DNA of 64,000 nt from Thermoplasmatota archaeon (GTDB lineage Archaea; Thermoplasmatota; Thermoplasmata; UBA10834): NCBI GenBank assembly GCA_018818785.1, contig JAHIRF010000002.1:261874-325873 (forward strand). Reading direction: 5' to 3'. Shown here piece by piece: positions 8,333-17,898 of this stretch. How positions within the stretch are numbered: the first letter of the stretch is position 1; the number at the start of each line of letters is the position of its first letter. A program made the position numbers and the translations under genes. The notes beneath the pieces were generated by a model. It had not been told where the DNA came from. It saw nothing but the letters and a program-made list of their open reading frames with translations, and searched no databases.

Positions 8333-10249
8333 GTGGCAGAGATACGACTAGGCAAGATCCACCTACGCTGGTGCGATACCTGTAACCTTCCGGTACTCGA
8401 GCAGAAGTCATGCGGGAGGTGCGGTTCAGGTACCAGAGGCTTGCAGATTACTCCACCAGGGGATGCGAGGCCAGCCTTCGAATTCGATATTCAGTACATA
8501 CGCGAGATTGTTGATCGCCAGTTCGGTCCTGGAACCGGCGATGCCCTGATTCCATCTGGAAAGGTCGTCGTTCTGAACAAAGCACCAGACCTGGACCGCA
8601 TGGATGAGATAATCCTCGACGGAGAGGTCGCGGGCGCCGTCAGGTTCGACATCGTCCATGGGAACCGATTCCTCCTCAAGCCGCTCAGTGCCAAGATTCT
8701 GGCACCACTGATCTCAAAAAGTTGGGTCATCGTCGATGACGGTGCTCTCGACCCGATCAGGAACCGAAAGGCGAGTACATTGGCCGTTGGGGTTCTCCAA
8801 TGCGACCCAGGTATCAGGCCTGGAGACGATGTATTAGTACTGGACAAGGGAAGAAACCCAGTCTCTGTCGGCGTTGCGAAGATGTCCGCAGAGGAGATGC
8901 TCAGACCAGGAGCAAAGGGGACCGCTGTCAAAACGCGGTGGGTCGTGGCAGATGAAGCTCACGAACCACGAGATACAGATGTCACTTGGGACGATGTCTT
9001 GATTGCCAATAGCGAGGTTCTGGAACGCAGAGTGAGCGAGGCCAAGGCGTTCATTAGCAGGGTGGTGAGCGATAATCCTCTGCCCATCGCAGTTTCCTAC
9101 AGCGGCGGAAAAGATAGCCTCGCGACATTGTTGTTGGTCCTCGAAGCGGGAATCCGACCAAAGCTCATGTTCATCGATACGGGACTCGAGTTCCAGCAAA
9201 CCAGGAAGAACGTCGAGGAGGTCGCTGAGGAATACTCCCTGGAGATAGTCAAGGAAGAGGCAGGGGATGCATTCTGGAGGAATGTCTCGCTCTTCGGGCC
9301 TCCAGCAAAGGATTACAGATGGTGTTGCAAGACCTGCAAACTGGGGCCGGCCACGAGGATAATCCAGAAGAATTTCCCGAAAGGTGTTCTTTCATTCATA
9401 GGACAACGTGCTTACGAGTCAGAACTCAGGGCAGGCAAGGGACGCATATGGAGGAACCCTTGGACCCCGAACCAGCTTGGCGCATCGCCGATTCAGAAAT
9501 GGACCGCCCTTCATGTTTGGATCTATCTCTTTTCAAGGAAGGCTAACTACAATCCGCTGTACCGTCAGGGGTTGGAGAGGATAGGTTGTTTCTTGTGTCC
9601 AGCAACTGATCTCGCCGAGTTGAAGAAGGTCAGGGAGATAAGCGAGGAATATGGGAGATGGGACGCGCGGCTCGACGAATACTCGAAGAGCAAGGGCATG
9701 CCGGACGCATGGAGAGAATACGACCTATGGAGATGGCGGAGAGTGCCGGAATCGATTCTGAGTGAATTATCCATGAAAGGCATCGACCTGAAGGCGAATG
9801 AATCAACCCAGGGGAGCGATATACCCCTCGAGTTCAGAAGCACGAAAGGTTACAGTCCATGCGTCGAAGGATTGAGCATGGAAGGTGTATTCACAAAACG
9901 ACTAGACATGGATAGGGTCGCAAACCTCATGAATGCGATAGGCACAGTCACAACATCACCAGATGGAGAGATTGTAGAGGTGCGCGGCCTGACGGTATTC
10001 GGTGAAGGACCAGTCATGATAAGGGGCAAAACGGAAGAGGAACTCGATCGAAGAGCTTCGATCACCAAAGAGATTGTGTTCAAGGCGATGAATTGCACTG
10101 GCTGCGGGATATGTATCGGAAGATGCGAGTTCGGTGCCCTGCACCTGGATGGTAGAGCGATCATCGATGCCGAGAAGTGCACCCACTGCAGCAATTGCCT
10201 GGGTCCGTGCCCAGTCGTTGCATTCAGAGAAGAAGAGCTTGACATCTAG
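8333..10249 (+). CDS. Zinc-ribbon/PUA/PAPS-reductase-like/ferredoxin fusion protein
   Basis: 638-residue multidomain protein. In order: a four-Cys zinc ribbon (Cys14, 17, 27, 30); a PUA-like RNA-binding domain (about 115-195, ending AKGTAVKTRW); a PAPS-reductase/ATP-pyrophosphatase domain (about 230-460) with the SYSGGKDSLATLL P-loop and extra cysteines in WCCKTCKLGP and CFLCPA; and a C-terminal two-cluster 4Fe-4S ferredoxin domain with CTGCGICIGRC and CTHCSNCLGPC. Similar fusions are widespread in methanogens and other Euryarchaeota. The PUA domain and ATP-pyrophosphatase fold suggest RNA thiolation or sulfur transfer rather than sulfate reduction, but the substrate is not established. It converges on the next gene; the two stops share one CTAG. 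Confidence 0.85.
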   Translation: MAEIRLGKIHLRWCDTCNLPVLEQKSCGRCGSGTRGLQITPPGDARPAFEFDIQYIREIVDRQFGPGTGDALIPSGKVVVLNKAPDLDRMDEIILDGEVAGAVRFDIVHGNRFLLKPLSAKILAPLISKSWVIVDDGALDPIRNRKASTLAVGVLQCDPGIRPGDDVLVLDKGRNPVSVGVAKMSAEEMLRPGAKGTAVKTRWVVADEAHEPRDTDVTWDDVLIANSEVLERRVSEAKAFISRVVSDNPLPIAVSYSGGKDSLATLLLVLEAGIRPKLMFIDTGLEFQQTRKNVEEVAEEYSLEIVKEEAGDAFWRNVSLFGPPAKDYRWCCKTCKLGPATRIIQKNFPKGVLSFIGQRAYESELRAGKGRIWRNPWTPNQLGASPIQKWTALHVWIYLFSRKANYNPLYRQGLERIGCFLCPATDLAELKKVREISEEYGRWDARLDEYSKSKGMPDAWREYDLWRWRRVPESILSELSMKGIDLKANESTQGSDIPLEFRSTKGYSPCVEGLSMEGVFTKRLDMDRVANLMNAIGTVTTSPDGEIVEVRGLTVFGEGPVMIRGKTEEELDRRASITKEIVFKAMNCTGCGICIGRCEFGALHLDGRAIIDAEKCTHCSNCLGPCPVVAFREEELDI

Positions 10250-11103
10250 CCCAGGACTGCCCTGAGTGCAGCCGCAACCTCGGACATCCTGGTGCCCCAA
10301 GGGACGATGACCATGTCTCCATCCTGTTCGAACCCTTCTTTCACCTTGCAGCATTTGACGAGCGTCGGGCCCTGGATGTTTCTCTGTTTGGCGAGATCTC
10401 GAGGGCATATGTTGACCAGTTTCGGTTCTCTGCCATAGATCGCCTTGAAGATGCGAGCAGATAGACTGCACCCGACCAGAGTCACCCCATCTAGTCTTGA
10501 ACGATCCAATTCCCGAGTTTCGTCAAGATACATGACTTCATTTTCGGAACCAAGGCCAGACGCCCTGCATGGGAACATTATGATCGGAGTATCGATTCCG
10601 GCGGCGATATCGTTAAGGTCGATCTCAACGACCTCGCGTTTGACGAATCTGTCCTGGAGCTCGGATTCAAGGACTTGATCGACCATGCTCACCAGCTTCG
10701 ATGGCGCTGGCGGCACTACATCGAAGACGGTCAATAACTCTGCTGCTTCTTCCACGAAGAATGATATGTGTTCCGACCAGCCTTTCACAACCACACATTG
10801 CGATCCTGTCTGTTCGCGAATCATCCCCATCTTGGTGGCGGACAGTACCTCCAGGGAAGGATCGTGGACGAATCTCGTTTCACTGGGCAGCGCGAGGATT
10901 CGAACGGACTCTATCGGCTGAAGCACGGAGTTGACGCTTCGTTTCGTTATGGCGGCCACCGCCCAAGTATCTCCAGAGTTCAATACGAAGTACTTCGTCC
11001 GGATGTATGCATTCTTCCCGCGAAGGAACCTGAGGATGTTCTCCTCGGTCAACTGGAAATCCACGGACCTAACGCTAACTTCCTTGCAGTGCTCAGGAAA
11101 CAT
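10246..11103 (-). CDS. Conserved archaeal protein of unknown function
   Basis: 285-residue soluble protein with no domain recognised with confidence. It has no signal peptide or membrane helix. The C-terminal third has several cysteines in short contexts (FPCRAS, LVGCSLS, NICPRDL, VKCCKV), which could bind metal or be redox active. The N-terminal part reads as alternating strands and helices. A minus-strand TATA box (CTTTATAAT, 11135-11143) lies about 32 nt before the ATG, so the gene is probably leaderless and single. Its stop shares a CTAG with the PAPS-reductase-like fusion gene. Confidence 0.7.
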   Translation of the reverse strand: MFPEHCKEVSVRSVDFQLTEENILRFLRGKNAYIRTKYFVLNSGDTWAVAAITKRSVNSVLQPIESVRILALPSETRFVHDPSLEVLSATKMGMIREQTGSQCVVVKGWSEHISFFVEEAAELLTVFDVVPPAPSKLVSMVDQVLESELQDRFVKREVVEIDLNDIAAGIDTPIIMFPCRASGLGSENEVMYLDETRELDRSRLDGVTLVGCSLSARIFKAIYGREPKLVNICPRDLAKQRNIQGPTLVKCCKVKEGFEQDGDMVIVPWGTRMSEVAAALRAVLG

Positions 11104-11134
11104 GTTCGACTCAACGGATTATTGGTTTAGCAGT

Positions 11135-11143
11135 ATTATAAAG
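11135..11143 (-). promoter_or_regulatory. TATA box for the unknown minus-strand gene
   Basis: CTTTATAAT on the minus strand, about 32 nt before the ATG at 11103. The spacing predicts a transcript beginning at or a few nucleotides before the start codon. Confidence 0.5.
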
Positions 11144-11347
11144 AAATTGAGAATGAGGTGCGATATAAAAAGTGGCTCTTCGCGCGTTCCGAATTCACAA
11201 ATGGCCGATCCCTTAACGGTCATAAGAGGGACAATCCATCCCAAATCAGACAAATCTCGATTTCATACGATGTGAAGTCCGCTTAGGGATGGAGGCCATG
11301 TCCGAGAGTACTGCAGCGACCATGCAGAGGGCACTATTCTAATGAGT

Positions 11348-11391
11348 CATTACTCGCGAGAAAGGGTATATGGAAAGAACACATTACTCGC
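11348..11391 (+). promoter_or_regulatory. Direct repeats flanking a TATA box
   Basis: CATTACTCGC occurs twice, at 11348-11357 and 11382-11391, 34 bp apart. A TATA-like GTATAT (11366-11371) lies between them and the ATG of the next gene is at 11404. One copy sits upstream of the box and one over the expected transcription start, an arrangement typical of repressor or activator-repressor sites. No regulator is encoded beside it. Confidence 0.4.
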
Positions 11392-11403
11392 ACCGAGGAT
11401 CAC

Positions 11404-11982
11404 ATGGAATTCATCATGATTATGCCGATCGTAGTTCTAGGAGTGTTGTGTGCCATCCTCGGAATCTATTTCTTCATGAATAAGGAGAAGTTATACTCCA
11501 TCATATCATTCTGCGTGGCCGCCGGTCTGATTGTAGGAGCGGTCATGGTAATCAATGACGCGGGGAATTCGGGGCAGAGGATAGTCACTGTCTCGATAGA
11601 CTATTACCAAGAAGACGGCACCTTCGCTGGTGACCCTTGCTTTCAGATATGGATAGCATACATTGGAAACGACATGGTTCCGACCAATGAGACCTTCACA
11701 AGTGGAGTGTTCGATGATTCAATGATCCTGGAATCCCCATTCCAAGCATCAGTCGAATTGCCTGAGAACGTGATCAGTCTCAGCTTCACTATAAAGGTAT
11801 ATGACGGGGACATTGCAGAAAATCACATGATAGATTGTGACTCAGGAACTGGATATTTCATATCTCATACACTCACTTCACCATTTGAGGACGATTGGAC
11901 CTCGAACGGGAGCGACGACGGATTTGAGGATATCGACTGCGCACTGACATACTCTATCTCAGATTGGGACCGTTCATTGTGA
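11404..11982 (+). CDS. Membrane-anchored protein of unknown function
   Basis: 192-residue protein with two adjacent hydrophobic helices (about residues 4-24 and 32-50) followed by a roughly 140-residue acidic domain, probably outside the cell. The domain has short beta-like stretches (RIVTVSIDYY, VISLSFTIKVYD) and three cysteines (CFQIW, DCDSG, DCALT). Thermoplasmata often carry such lineage-specific exported proteins. No family was recognised. It is monocistronic, with its own TATA box at about 11366 and probably a leaderless transcript. Confidence 0.65.
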   Translation: MEFIMIMPIVVLGVLCAILGIYFFMNKEKLYSIISFCVAAGLIVGAVMVINDAGNSGQRIVTVSIDYYQEDGTFAGDPCFQIWIAYIGNDMVPTNETFTSGVFDDSMILESPFQASVELPENVISLSFTIKVYDGDIAENHMIDCDSGTGYFISHTLTSPFEDDWTSNGSDDGFEDIDCALTYSISDWDRSL

Positions 11983-12070
11983 AGTCCGCCTTCGTTCAGA
12001 TACTATCAGGGATTGCCTGAGAAAGAGTATTGACAATCTTTATGTCGGATCCTGTCGATCACTGGAACAT

Positions 12071-12640
12071 ATGCCAGAACCGCAAGCTGATTTCCCGATC
12101 ATAGAGACGGAAAGACTCATACTGGACAGTATCACCAGGGACCACTACCAATGGTATTTCGATCATTTCTCCATCAAGGAGATAATCGAGGGACAGGGGT
12201 TCGAAGGTCCGAAGGATGTCGAGACGGCGAAAGAGGAATTGAACCATTACATCGTCGGTCTCTTCGAGGAAGGCAAAGGCATCAGATGGGGAATCCGGCT
12301 CAAGGAGTCGAATGAGATGATAGGCAGCTGCGGATTCTATGCTTGGAACAAGGATTTCAAGAAGGCAGATATGGGATATGATCTGCAGCCAGCATACTGG
12401 GGACAGGGAATCATGGTCGAAGCCATGACGGAGGCCATTCGATATGGTTTCGAGGAGATGGGGCTGAACCGGATAGCGGTGACAATCATGGCAACCAACC
12501 CACGCTCGAGATCCCTGATCAAGAAGCTCGGATTCGTGCAAGAGGGGATTCTTCGAGACTACTCCATATGGAAAGGAGAGTATGTCGACGAGCACCTTTT
12601 TTCTCTGCTAAGAAAGGATTGGGAGTCATCCAAGAAATGA
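12071..12640 (+). CDS. GNAT family N-acetyltransferase (RimJ/RimL type)
   Basis: 189-residue acetyl-CoA-dependent N-acyltransferase. The N-terminal FPIIETERLILDSI strand, the ADMGYDLQPAYWGQGIMVEA acetyl-CoA pyrophosphate-binding motif (Q-x-x-G-x-G variant) and ATNPRSRSLIKKLGFVQEG are signature features of the RimJ/RimL branch, which acetylates ribosomal-protein N-termini or small amines. The true substrate cannot be told from sequence. A TATA-like box (CTTTATG, around 12036) gives a near-leaderless start. It is monocistronic. Confidence 0.85.
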   Translation: MPEPQADFPIIETERLILDSITRDHYQWYFDHFSIKEIIEGQGFEGPKDVETAKEELNHYIVGLFEEGKGIRWGIRLKESNEMIGSCGFYAWNKDFKKADMGYDLQPAYWGQGIMVEAMTEAIRYGFEEMGLNRIAVTIMATNPRSRSLIKKLGFVQEGILRDYSIWKGEYVDEHLFSLLRKDWESSKK

Positions 12641-12769
12641 TTCTATTTGTCGAGAATCAAGTCGATGCAAGTATTCAATGTCCAGAACTGGATAATCGAA
12701 ACGAATTGAGTCCGACTCCACACAATAAGCTTCTTTAACCCTTCTTGGAATACACGACAGGTCGTGCGA

Positions 12770-13840
12770 ATGAAGGGTTACCTTGTCCTAGAAGATGGGA
12801 CGGTCTGTGATGGGGTGCTCTTCGGCTTTCTCGAAGATCGAATCGGAGAGGTCGTTTTCTCCACTGGAATGACGGGATATCAGGAATCTCTGACAGATCC
12901 ATCTTACTGTGGCCAGATCCTCGTATCATCATATCCACTCATCGGCAATTATGGGACGAACATTCAGGATAATCAATCAAAGACAGCTCAGGTATGGGGA
13001 TATGTGGTCAAGGAACAGTCGAGGTTTCCGAGCCACCGAGATTGCGTGCAGACTATTGACGAATTTCTCAGAGCATCGAAGGTTCCTGGCATAAGTGGCA
13101 TTGACACACGGTCTCTCATCCGAAAGCTGAGGGATGTGGGGACGATGATGGGTGGGATCACTGCGGGGGATCCTGCAGCTATGCTCGAGAAGGTGAAGAA
13201 GTCAAGGAATCCAGATCAGACCAATCTTGTGGCAAGTGTGAGCACTGACAAAGCAGTGAGATTTGATGAGAAGAAGTCAAAGACCGTCGCAGTTTTCGAT
13301 TGCGGTGTGAAGGAGAGCATATTAGTGGAGTTGAGGAAGCGATTCAACGTGATTCAGCTACCATTCGACGCAAAGCCAGAGACCGTGAGAGGCTTCGAGC
13401 CCGATGGTATATTCATCACTAACGGTCCAGGCAATCCAGCGCACCCAGAGATGCTTTCGACTACAGTGTCCACTTTGGCTAAACTCAAGGAAGAGTATCC
13501 AATGATGGGCATATGCCTCGGCAACCAACTCGTCTCACTCATGTTTGGGGCGAAGACTTACAAACTCAAATTCGGTCATAGAGGCATCAATCAGCCAGTG
13601 AAGTTCGAGGGCAGGGTCCTGATCACATCACAGAACCATGGATTCGCGGTGGATCGCGAATCCGCAGAGGATGCTGAGCTAGAAGTCTGCTTCATCAACC
13701 TCAATGATTTGACCGTCGAAGGCATCAGACACAAGGAACTCCCGATCTTCTCGGTACAGTTCCATCCAGAAGCGCACGCCGGGCCATGTGATTCCAGATT
13801 CCTATTCGATCGATTCAAGACTATGTTGGAGGGAGATTGA
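12770..13840 (+). CDS. carA: Carbamoyl-phosphate synthase small (glutaminase) subunit
   Basis: Hydrolyses glutamine and delivers ammonia to CarB for carbamoyl phosphate, precursor of arginine and pyrimidines. The N-terminal CPSase small-chain domain (LVLEDGTVCDGVLFG, STGMTGYQESLTDPSYCGQI) is followed by a class I amidotransferase domain with nucleophile Cys in MGICLGNQLVSL and the His/Glu pair in FHPEAHAGP. The usual GICLGHQ motif has Asn in place of His, a tolerated variant. Both GTG 12764 and ATG 12770 are possible starts; a TATA-like CTTTAAC at about 12733 predicts a nearly leaderless message. carB follows with a 1-nt overlap. Confidence 0.93.
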   Translation: MKGYLVLEDGTVCDGVLFGFLEDRIGEVVFSTGMTGYQESLTDPSYCGQILVSSYPLIGNYGTNIQDNQSKTAQVWGYVVKEQSRFPSHRDCVQTIDEFLRASKVPGISGIDTRSLIRKLRDVGTMMGGITAGDPAAMLEKVKKSRNPDQTNLVASVSTDKAVRFDEKKSKTVAVFDCGVKESILVELRKRFNVIQLPFDAKPETVRGFEPDGIFITNGPGNPAHPEMLSTTVSTLAKLKEEYPMMGICLGNQLVSLMFGAKTYKLKFGHRGINQPVKFEGRVLITSQNHGFAVDRESAEDAELEVCFINLNDLTVEGIRHKELPIFSVQFHPEAHAGPCDSRFLFDRFKTMLEGD

Positions 13841-16800
13841 TGCCGAGAAGGGATGATCTCAAGAAACTGATGGTCATCGGTTCAGGACCCATCGTCATTG
13901 GACAAGCTGCTGAGTTCGATTTCTCGGGATCACAAGCATGCAAATCACTCAGGGAGGAGGGCTACACGACCGTCATCGTCAACTCCAACCCAGCGACGAT
14001 CCAGACGGACCTGGAGATGGCAGATATTGTCTACATAGAACCTCTGGATATCGAAACCGTTGCGGCTATAATTCAGAAGGAGAAGATCGACGGTATTCTC
14101 TCGGGAATGGGTGGGCAGACGGCGCTGAACTTGTGTTCGGAACTTGCTGAGAAAGGGTACCTGGAACGATTCGGCGTGGAAATACTCGGGAGTCAGCCTG
14201 AGGCAATCGCCCTTTCTGAGGATCGAGAATTGTTCAGAAAGACGATGCTCGACCTGGGCGAACCAATTCCAAAGAGTAAGACGGTGCACTCGATAGCTGA
14301 GGCAAAGAAGGCAGTCGAGGAGATCGGAGAGTATCCAGTCCTGGTCAGACCTGCATTCACACTCGGAGGAACCGGTAGCGGGATCGCATATGACGAGAAG
14401 GAACTGGAAGACATAGCAGGAAGGGGCTTGGCATATTCCAGAATCAAGCAGGTCCTGATTGAGGAAAGTGTGATCGGGTGGAAGGAATTTGAGTATGAAG
14501 TCATGCGCGATGGGAATGATAACTGCATTATCATCTGCAGCATGGAGAACCTTGACCCGATGGGCATCCATACGGGCGAGAGCATTGTCGTCGCGCCCGC
14601 CCAGACGCTCAGCGACGATGATCATCAGAGACTTCGCTCCGCATCACTCAACATCATCAGGGCATTGGGAATCGAGGGAGGGGCGAATGTCCAGTTCGCA
14701 TTCAATCACGATACTGGAGAATATCGGGTGATCGAAGTCAATCCGAGAGTGTCTAGAAGTTCTGCGCTAGCATCTAAGGCCACGGGTTACCCGATCGCTA
14801 GAGTGGCGGCCAAGATCGCAATCGGAAAGACCCTCGACGAGATCCCAAATGCCATTACGAAGAAGACATGCGCAGCCTTCGAGCCGTCCATCGATTACGT
14901 CGTGATGAAGATACCGAGATGGCCCTTTGACAAGTTCCGGACTGTTGACCGACGACTGGGAACCCAGATGAAGAGTACTGGGGAGGTCATGGCGATTGGC
15001 AGATGTGTTGAGGAATCCATCCTAAAGGCTGTGAGATCGCTCGAAATCGACAGGATCGCTCTTGAAACTGAGCCCTGGACAGATGATGACATCGAAAGGG
15101 AACTGACCGTCGCCACGGACCTCCGGCTCTATGCGATCGCTGAAGCACTTAGAAGAGGCTTCAGTGTCGAGCGCTTATGCAAGATGTCGAAATGGGATCC
15201 ATTCTTTGTCAGGAAGATCCAGAACATCGTCGATATGGAGAACGGTCTGAGATCCAATGGATTGGATGCGATCACAGTGAAGAACGCTAAGAAGCTGGGA
15301 TTCAGTGACGAGTACATCGCTTCATTCGTAGGAAAGGATGAGCAGGTGGTACGAGAGACAAGAAGGAAGAATGATCTGTACCCTACCTATAAGATGGTCG
15401 ATACCTGCGCTGCAGAATTCGAAGCGGAGACCCCATACTTCTATTCAACATATGAACGAGAGTGCGAAGCCAGGCCGTCGGTCAACAAGACTGTGATCAT
15501 AGTGGGCAGCGGTCCGATCCGGATTGGACAAGGCATAGAGTTCGATTATTGCTGTGTGCATGGAGCACTTGCTCTGAGGGGTGAATCCATTGATGCTGTA
15601 ATCGTGAATAACAATCCAGAAACTGTTTCGACAGATTTCGATATCTCCACGAGACTCTACTTCGAACCAATCACCGCAGAAGATGTTCTCAATATCATCG
15701 AGAAAGAGGATGCAGACGGCATAATCCTGCAGTTCGGAGGGCAGACCGCAATCAATCTCGCCCTTCCGCTCGAGAAAGCGCTCAAGGGAAAGAAGACAAA
15801 GATATTGGGCACGTCGCCTGGGGCCATCGACCTCGCGGAAGACAGGAAGAAGTTCTCGAAGCTGATGCAAGAACTCGGGATACATCAGCCAGAGTCCGGC
15901 ACGGGATTCTCATTCGGTGAAGTGAAGAACCTCGCCGAGGATATAGGATATCCGGTTCTGATCAGGCCGAGCTATGTGCTCGGCGGACGCGCAATGGAGA
16001 TCGTCTACAATGAATCGGAATTGGAGACATACATGCGCAGCGCCGCGAAGGTGTCGAAGAAGCACCCGATCCTTGTCGACAAGTATCTCAGCCATGCGAT
16101 CGAGATAGATGTGGACGCGGTGAGCGATGGAAAGAATGTCTTCATAGGAGGCATCCTCGAGCATATCGAAGAAGCGGGAGTACATTCCGGGGATGCGACA
16201 ATGGTTCTCCCACCCATCACACTCTCGAGCGAGGTCATAGATGAGATCCGGTCGATAACCAGGAAGGTCGCATTGAGCTTGGGGACAATCGGACTGATGA
16301 ACCTCCAACTGGCATACAAGGAGGGCATACTATACATGCTCGAAGCGAACCCTAGGGCTAGTCGGACGGTTCCGATAATCTCGAAGGCGACAGGCATTCC
16401 ACTAGCCAAGGTTGCGACAAGGGTGATGCTCGGAAAGACCCTCGAGGAACTGGGGTTGACCAAGGATACGGTGATACATCATTATGCAGTCAAAGCATCG
16501 GTTTTCCCATTCCTCAAGCTCGTCGGCGTCGATAGCATACTCGGACCTGAAATGAAATCGACCGGAGAGGTCATGGGGATAGATTCGGATTATCCAGCAG
16601 CCGTCTACAAAGCCCTTGCAGGTGCAGGACAAAGAATGCCCAAGTCTGGCACGGTCTATGTCAGTGTTGCGGACAGCGATAAGGAAGATGCCATCGAACT
16701 CGCGCAACGCCTGCGCAAGCTCGGATTCGGCATAGTCGCCACAAAGGGAACTGCGAGCATGTTAAGATCAAAAGGAATCGATGCTACTACGGTATACTTG

Positions 16801-17058
16801 ATATCAGAAAAGAACTCCCCAGATGCCCTGTCGCTTATGAGAAAAGGACTGGTTCAGATGATAATCACGACACCCACCGAAGCATCGGGCGCTAGGAGGG
16901 ACGGTTACATGATGAGAAGACTAGCAGTTGAACTCGAGATACCGATGTTCACAACGATAAAGGGAGCCAGCGCCGCCGTGCTCGCAATGGAGTACGTTGC
17001 GACGAGATGCCTTTCGGTCAACGATTTATCTCATTTCCACAGGAAGACCGTAGCTTGA
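13840..17058 (+). CDS. carB: Carbamoyl-phosphate synthase large subunit
   Basis: 1072-residue synthetase with two homologous ATP-grasp halves. The first (carboxyphosphate) half starts with LMVIGSGPIVIGQAAEFDFS; the second (carbamoyl phosphate) half repeats this near residue 548 with VIIVGSGPIRIGQGIEFDY. The middle oligomerisation domain and a C-terminal MGS-like allosteric domain (about 930-1060, FGIVATKGTASMLRSKG) are present, so the chain is full length. ATG 13840 overlaps the carA stop (TGATG) and GGAGGGAG lies just upstream; an in-frame TTG at 13837 is less likely. Confidence 0.95.
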   Translation: MPRRDDLKKLMVIGSGPIVIGQAAEFDFSGSQACKSLREEGYTTVIVNSNPATIQTDLEMADIVYIEPLDIETVAAIIQKEKIDGILSGMGGQTALNLCSELAEKGYLERFGVEILGSQPEAIALSEDRELFRKTMLDLGEPIPKSKTVHSIAEAKKAVEEIGEYPVLVRPAFTLGGTGSGIAYDEKELEDIAGRGLAYSRIKQVLIEESVIGWKEFEYEVMRDGNDNCIIICSMENLDPMGIHTGESIVVAPAQTLSDDDHQRLRSASLNIIRALGIEGGANVQFAFNHDTGEYRVIEVNPRVSRSSALASKATGYPIARVAAKIAIGKTLDEIPNAITKKTCAAFEPSIDYVVMKIPRWPFDKFRTVDRRLGTQMKSTGEVMAIGRCVEESILKAVRSLEIDRIALETEPWTDDDIERELTVATDLRLYAIAEALRRGFSVERLCKMSKWDPFFVRKIQNIVDMENGLRSNGLDAITVKNAKKLGFSDEYIASFVGKDEQVVRETRRKNDLYPTYKMVDTCAAEFEAETPYFYSTYERECEARPSVNKTVIIVGSGPIRIGQGIEFDYCCVHGALALRGESIDAVIVNNNPETVSTDFDISTRLYFEPITAEDVLNIIEKEDADGIILQFGGQTAINLALPLEKALKGKKTKILGTSPGAIDLAEDRKKFSKLMQELGIHQPESGTGFSFGEVKNLAEDIGYPVLIRPSYVLGGRAMEIVYNESELETYMRSAAKVSKKHPILVDKYLSHAIEIDVDAVSDGKNVFIGGILEHIEEAGVHSGDATMVLPPITLSSEVIDEIRSITRKVALSLGTIGLMNLQLAYKEGILYMLEANPRASRTVPIISKATGIPLAKVATRVMLGKTLEELGLTKDTVIHHYAVKASVFPFLKLVGVDSILGPEMKSTGEVMGIDSDYPAAVYKALAGAGQRMPKSGTVYVSVADSDKEDAIELAQRLRKLGFGIVATKGTASMLRSKGIDATTVYLISEKNSPDALSLMRKGLVQMIITTPTEASGARRDGYMMRRLAVELEIPMFTTIKGASAAVLAMEYVATRCLSVNDLSHFHRKTVA

Positions 17059-17112
17059 TCATGAGCGTCCAGAGGTGAGAACCCCCCCTCGACCCCACGA
17101 GTTGCATGAATC

Positions 17113-17898
17113 CTATTCGCTCTTGAGCATCTCAAGGGCCACTTCGGCACCCTTTCTTCCGGACAACAGCATCGATCCGAAAGTCGGACCCATTCGTGGC
17201 AAGCCGAATGTTGTGGAAACGGCCATTCCAATGACAACGAGACCGGGATGGGCTATACCGGTCTGCTCAACGACTGCGTCTTCGCTCTTCTCAATCCACA
17301 TCGCACCGAAGCCAGGGGTCTTGATCAGACCGCGATCTTCGAGCTTTCGGACCACGCTCGCATCATGACCAGTTGCATCGATCACGACTTTGGATTCGAT
17401 GGCGATCGGGTCCACACAGTTGATCGCTTTCGGGAGGAACGTGACGGGAGACCAGTTGATCACTGCACCGGCGACCCGGTTGTTCTCGCGGAGCACCACA
17501 TCATCGAACATAGTCATGTTGAGTACACCAGCACCAGCCTCGCACGCAGCTGCTATGAGCTTCCCGCAGGCATACGGGCCGGGTGTCACATAGAGCCCCT
17601 TCTCGAACTCGCGATATTTTATGCCGATCTCGTCGAGCACCTTATGTGCAGGAGCTCTGATGGTGATGGTATTCATGAAGAACCCGCCGACCCAGAAGCC
17701 ACCACCGAGATAGTTGTTCTTCTCCAGGATCAAGACATTCACACCCTTCAAAGCCAAATCCCTTGCAGCCAGAAGCCCGCTCGGACCGCCGCCCACGATG
17801 AGTACTTCCGTATCAGCGAACCGCTCCATGTCCTTTGAGAATTCAGATAAGATCGCGCGTGTCACGGCTTTCTCAGATGACTTTTCGAATATCGGCAT
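17113..17898 (-). CDS. thi4: Thi4 family thiazole synthase with active-site Cys
   Basis: 261-residue Rossmann-fold enzyme making ADP-thiazole, the thiazole precursor of thiamin, from NAD, glycine and sulfur. VLIVGGGPSGLLAARDLA (32-49) is the dinucleotide-binding motif; LEKNNYLGGGFWVGG and the C-terminal RMGPTFGSMLLSGRKGAE match the family. At the position where yeast Thi4 has its sulfur-donating Cys205 and M. jannaschii Thi4 has His, this protein has Cys161 (codon 17416-17418, in NCVDP). It may therefore be a single-turnover, self-sacrificing type, as proposed for Haloferax volcanii. A minus-strand TATA box (CTTATATC, about 17940) lies upstream. No TPP riboswitch was seen. Confidence 0.9.
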   Translation of the reverse strand: MPIFEKSSEKAVTRAILSEFSKDMERFADTEVLIVGGGPSGLLAARDLALKGVNVLILEKNNYLGGGFWVGGFFMNTITIRAPAHKVLDEIGIKYREFEKGLYVTPGPYACGKLIAAACEAGAGVLNMTMFDDVVLRENNRVAGAVINWSPVTFLPKAINCVDPIAIESKVVIDATGHDASVVRKLEDRGLIKTPGFGAMWIEKSEDAVVEQTGIAHPGLVVIGMAVSTTFGLPRMGPTFGSMLLSGRKGAEVALEMLKSE

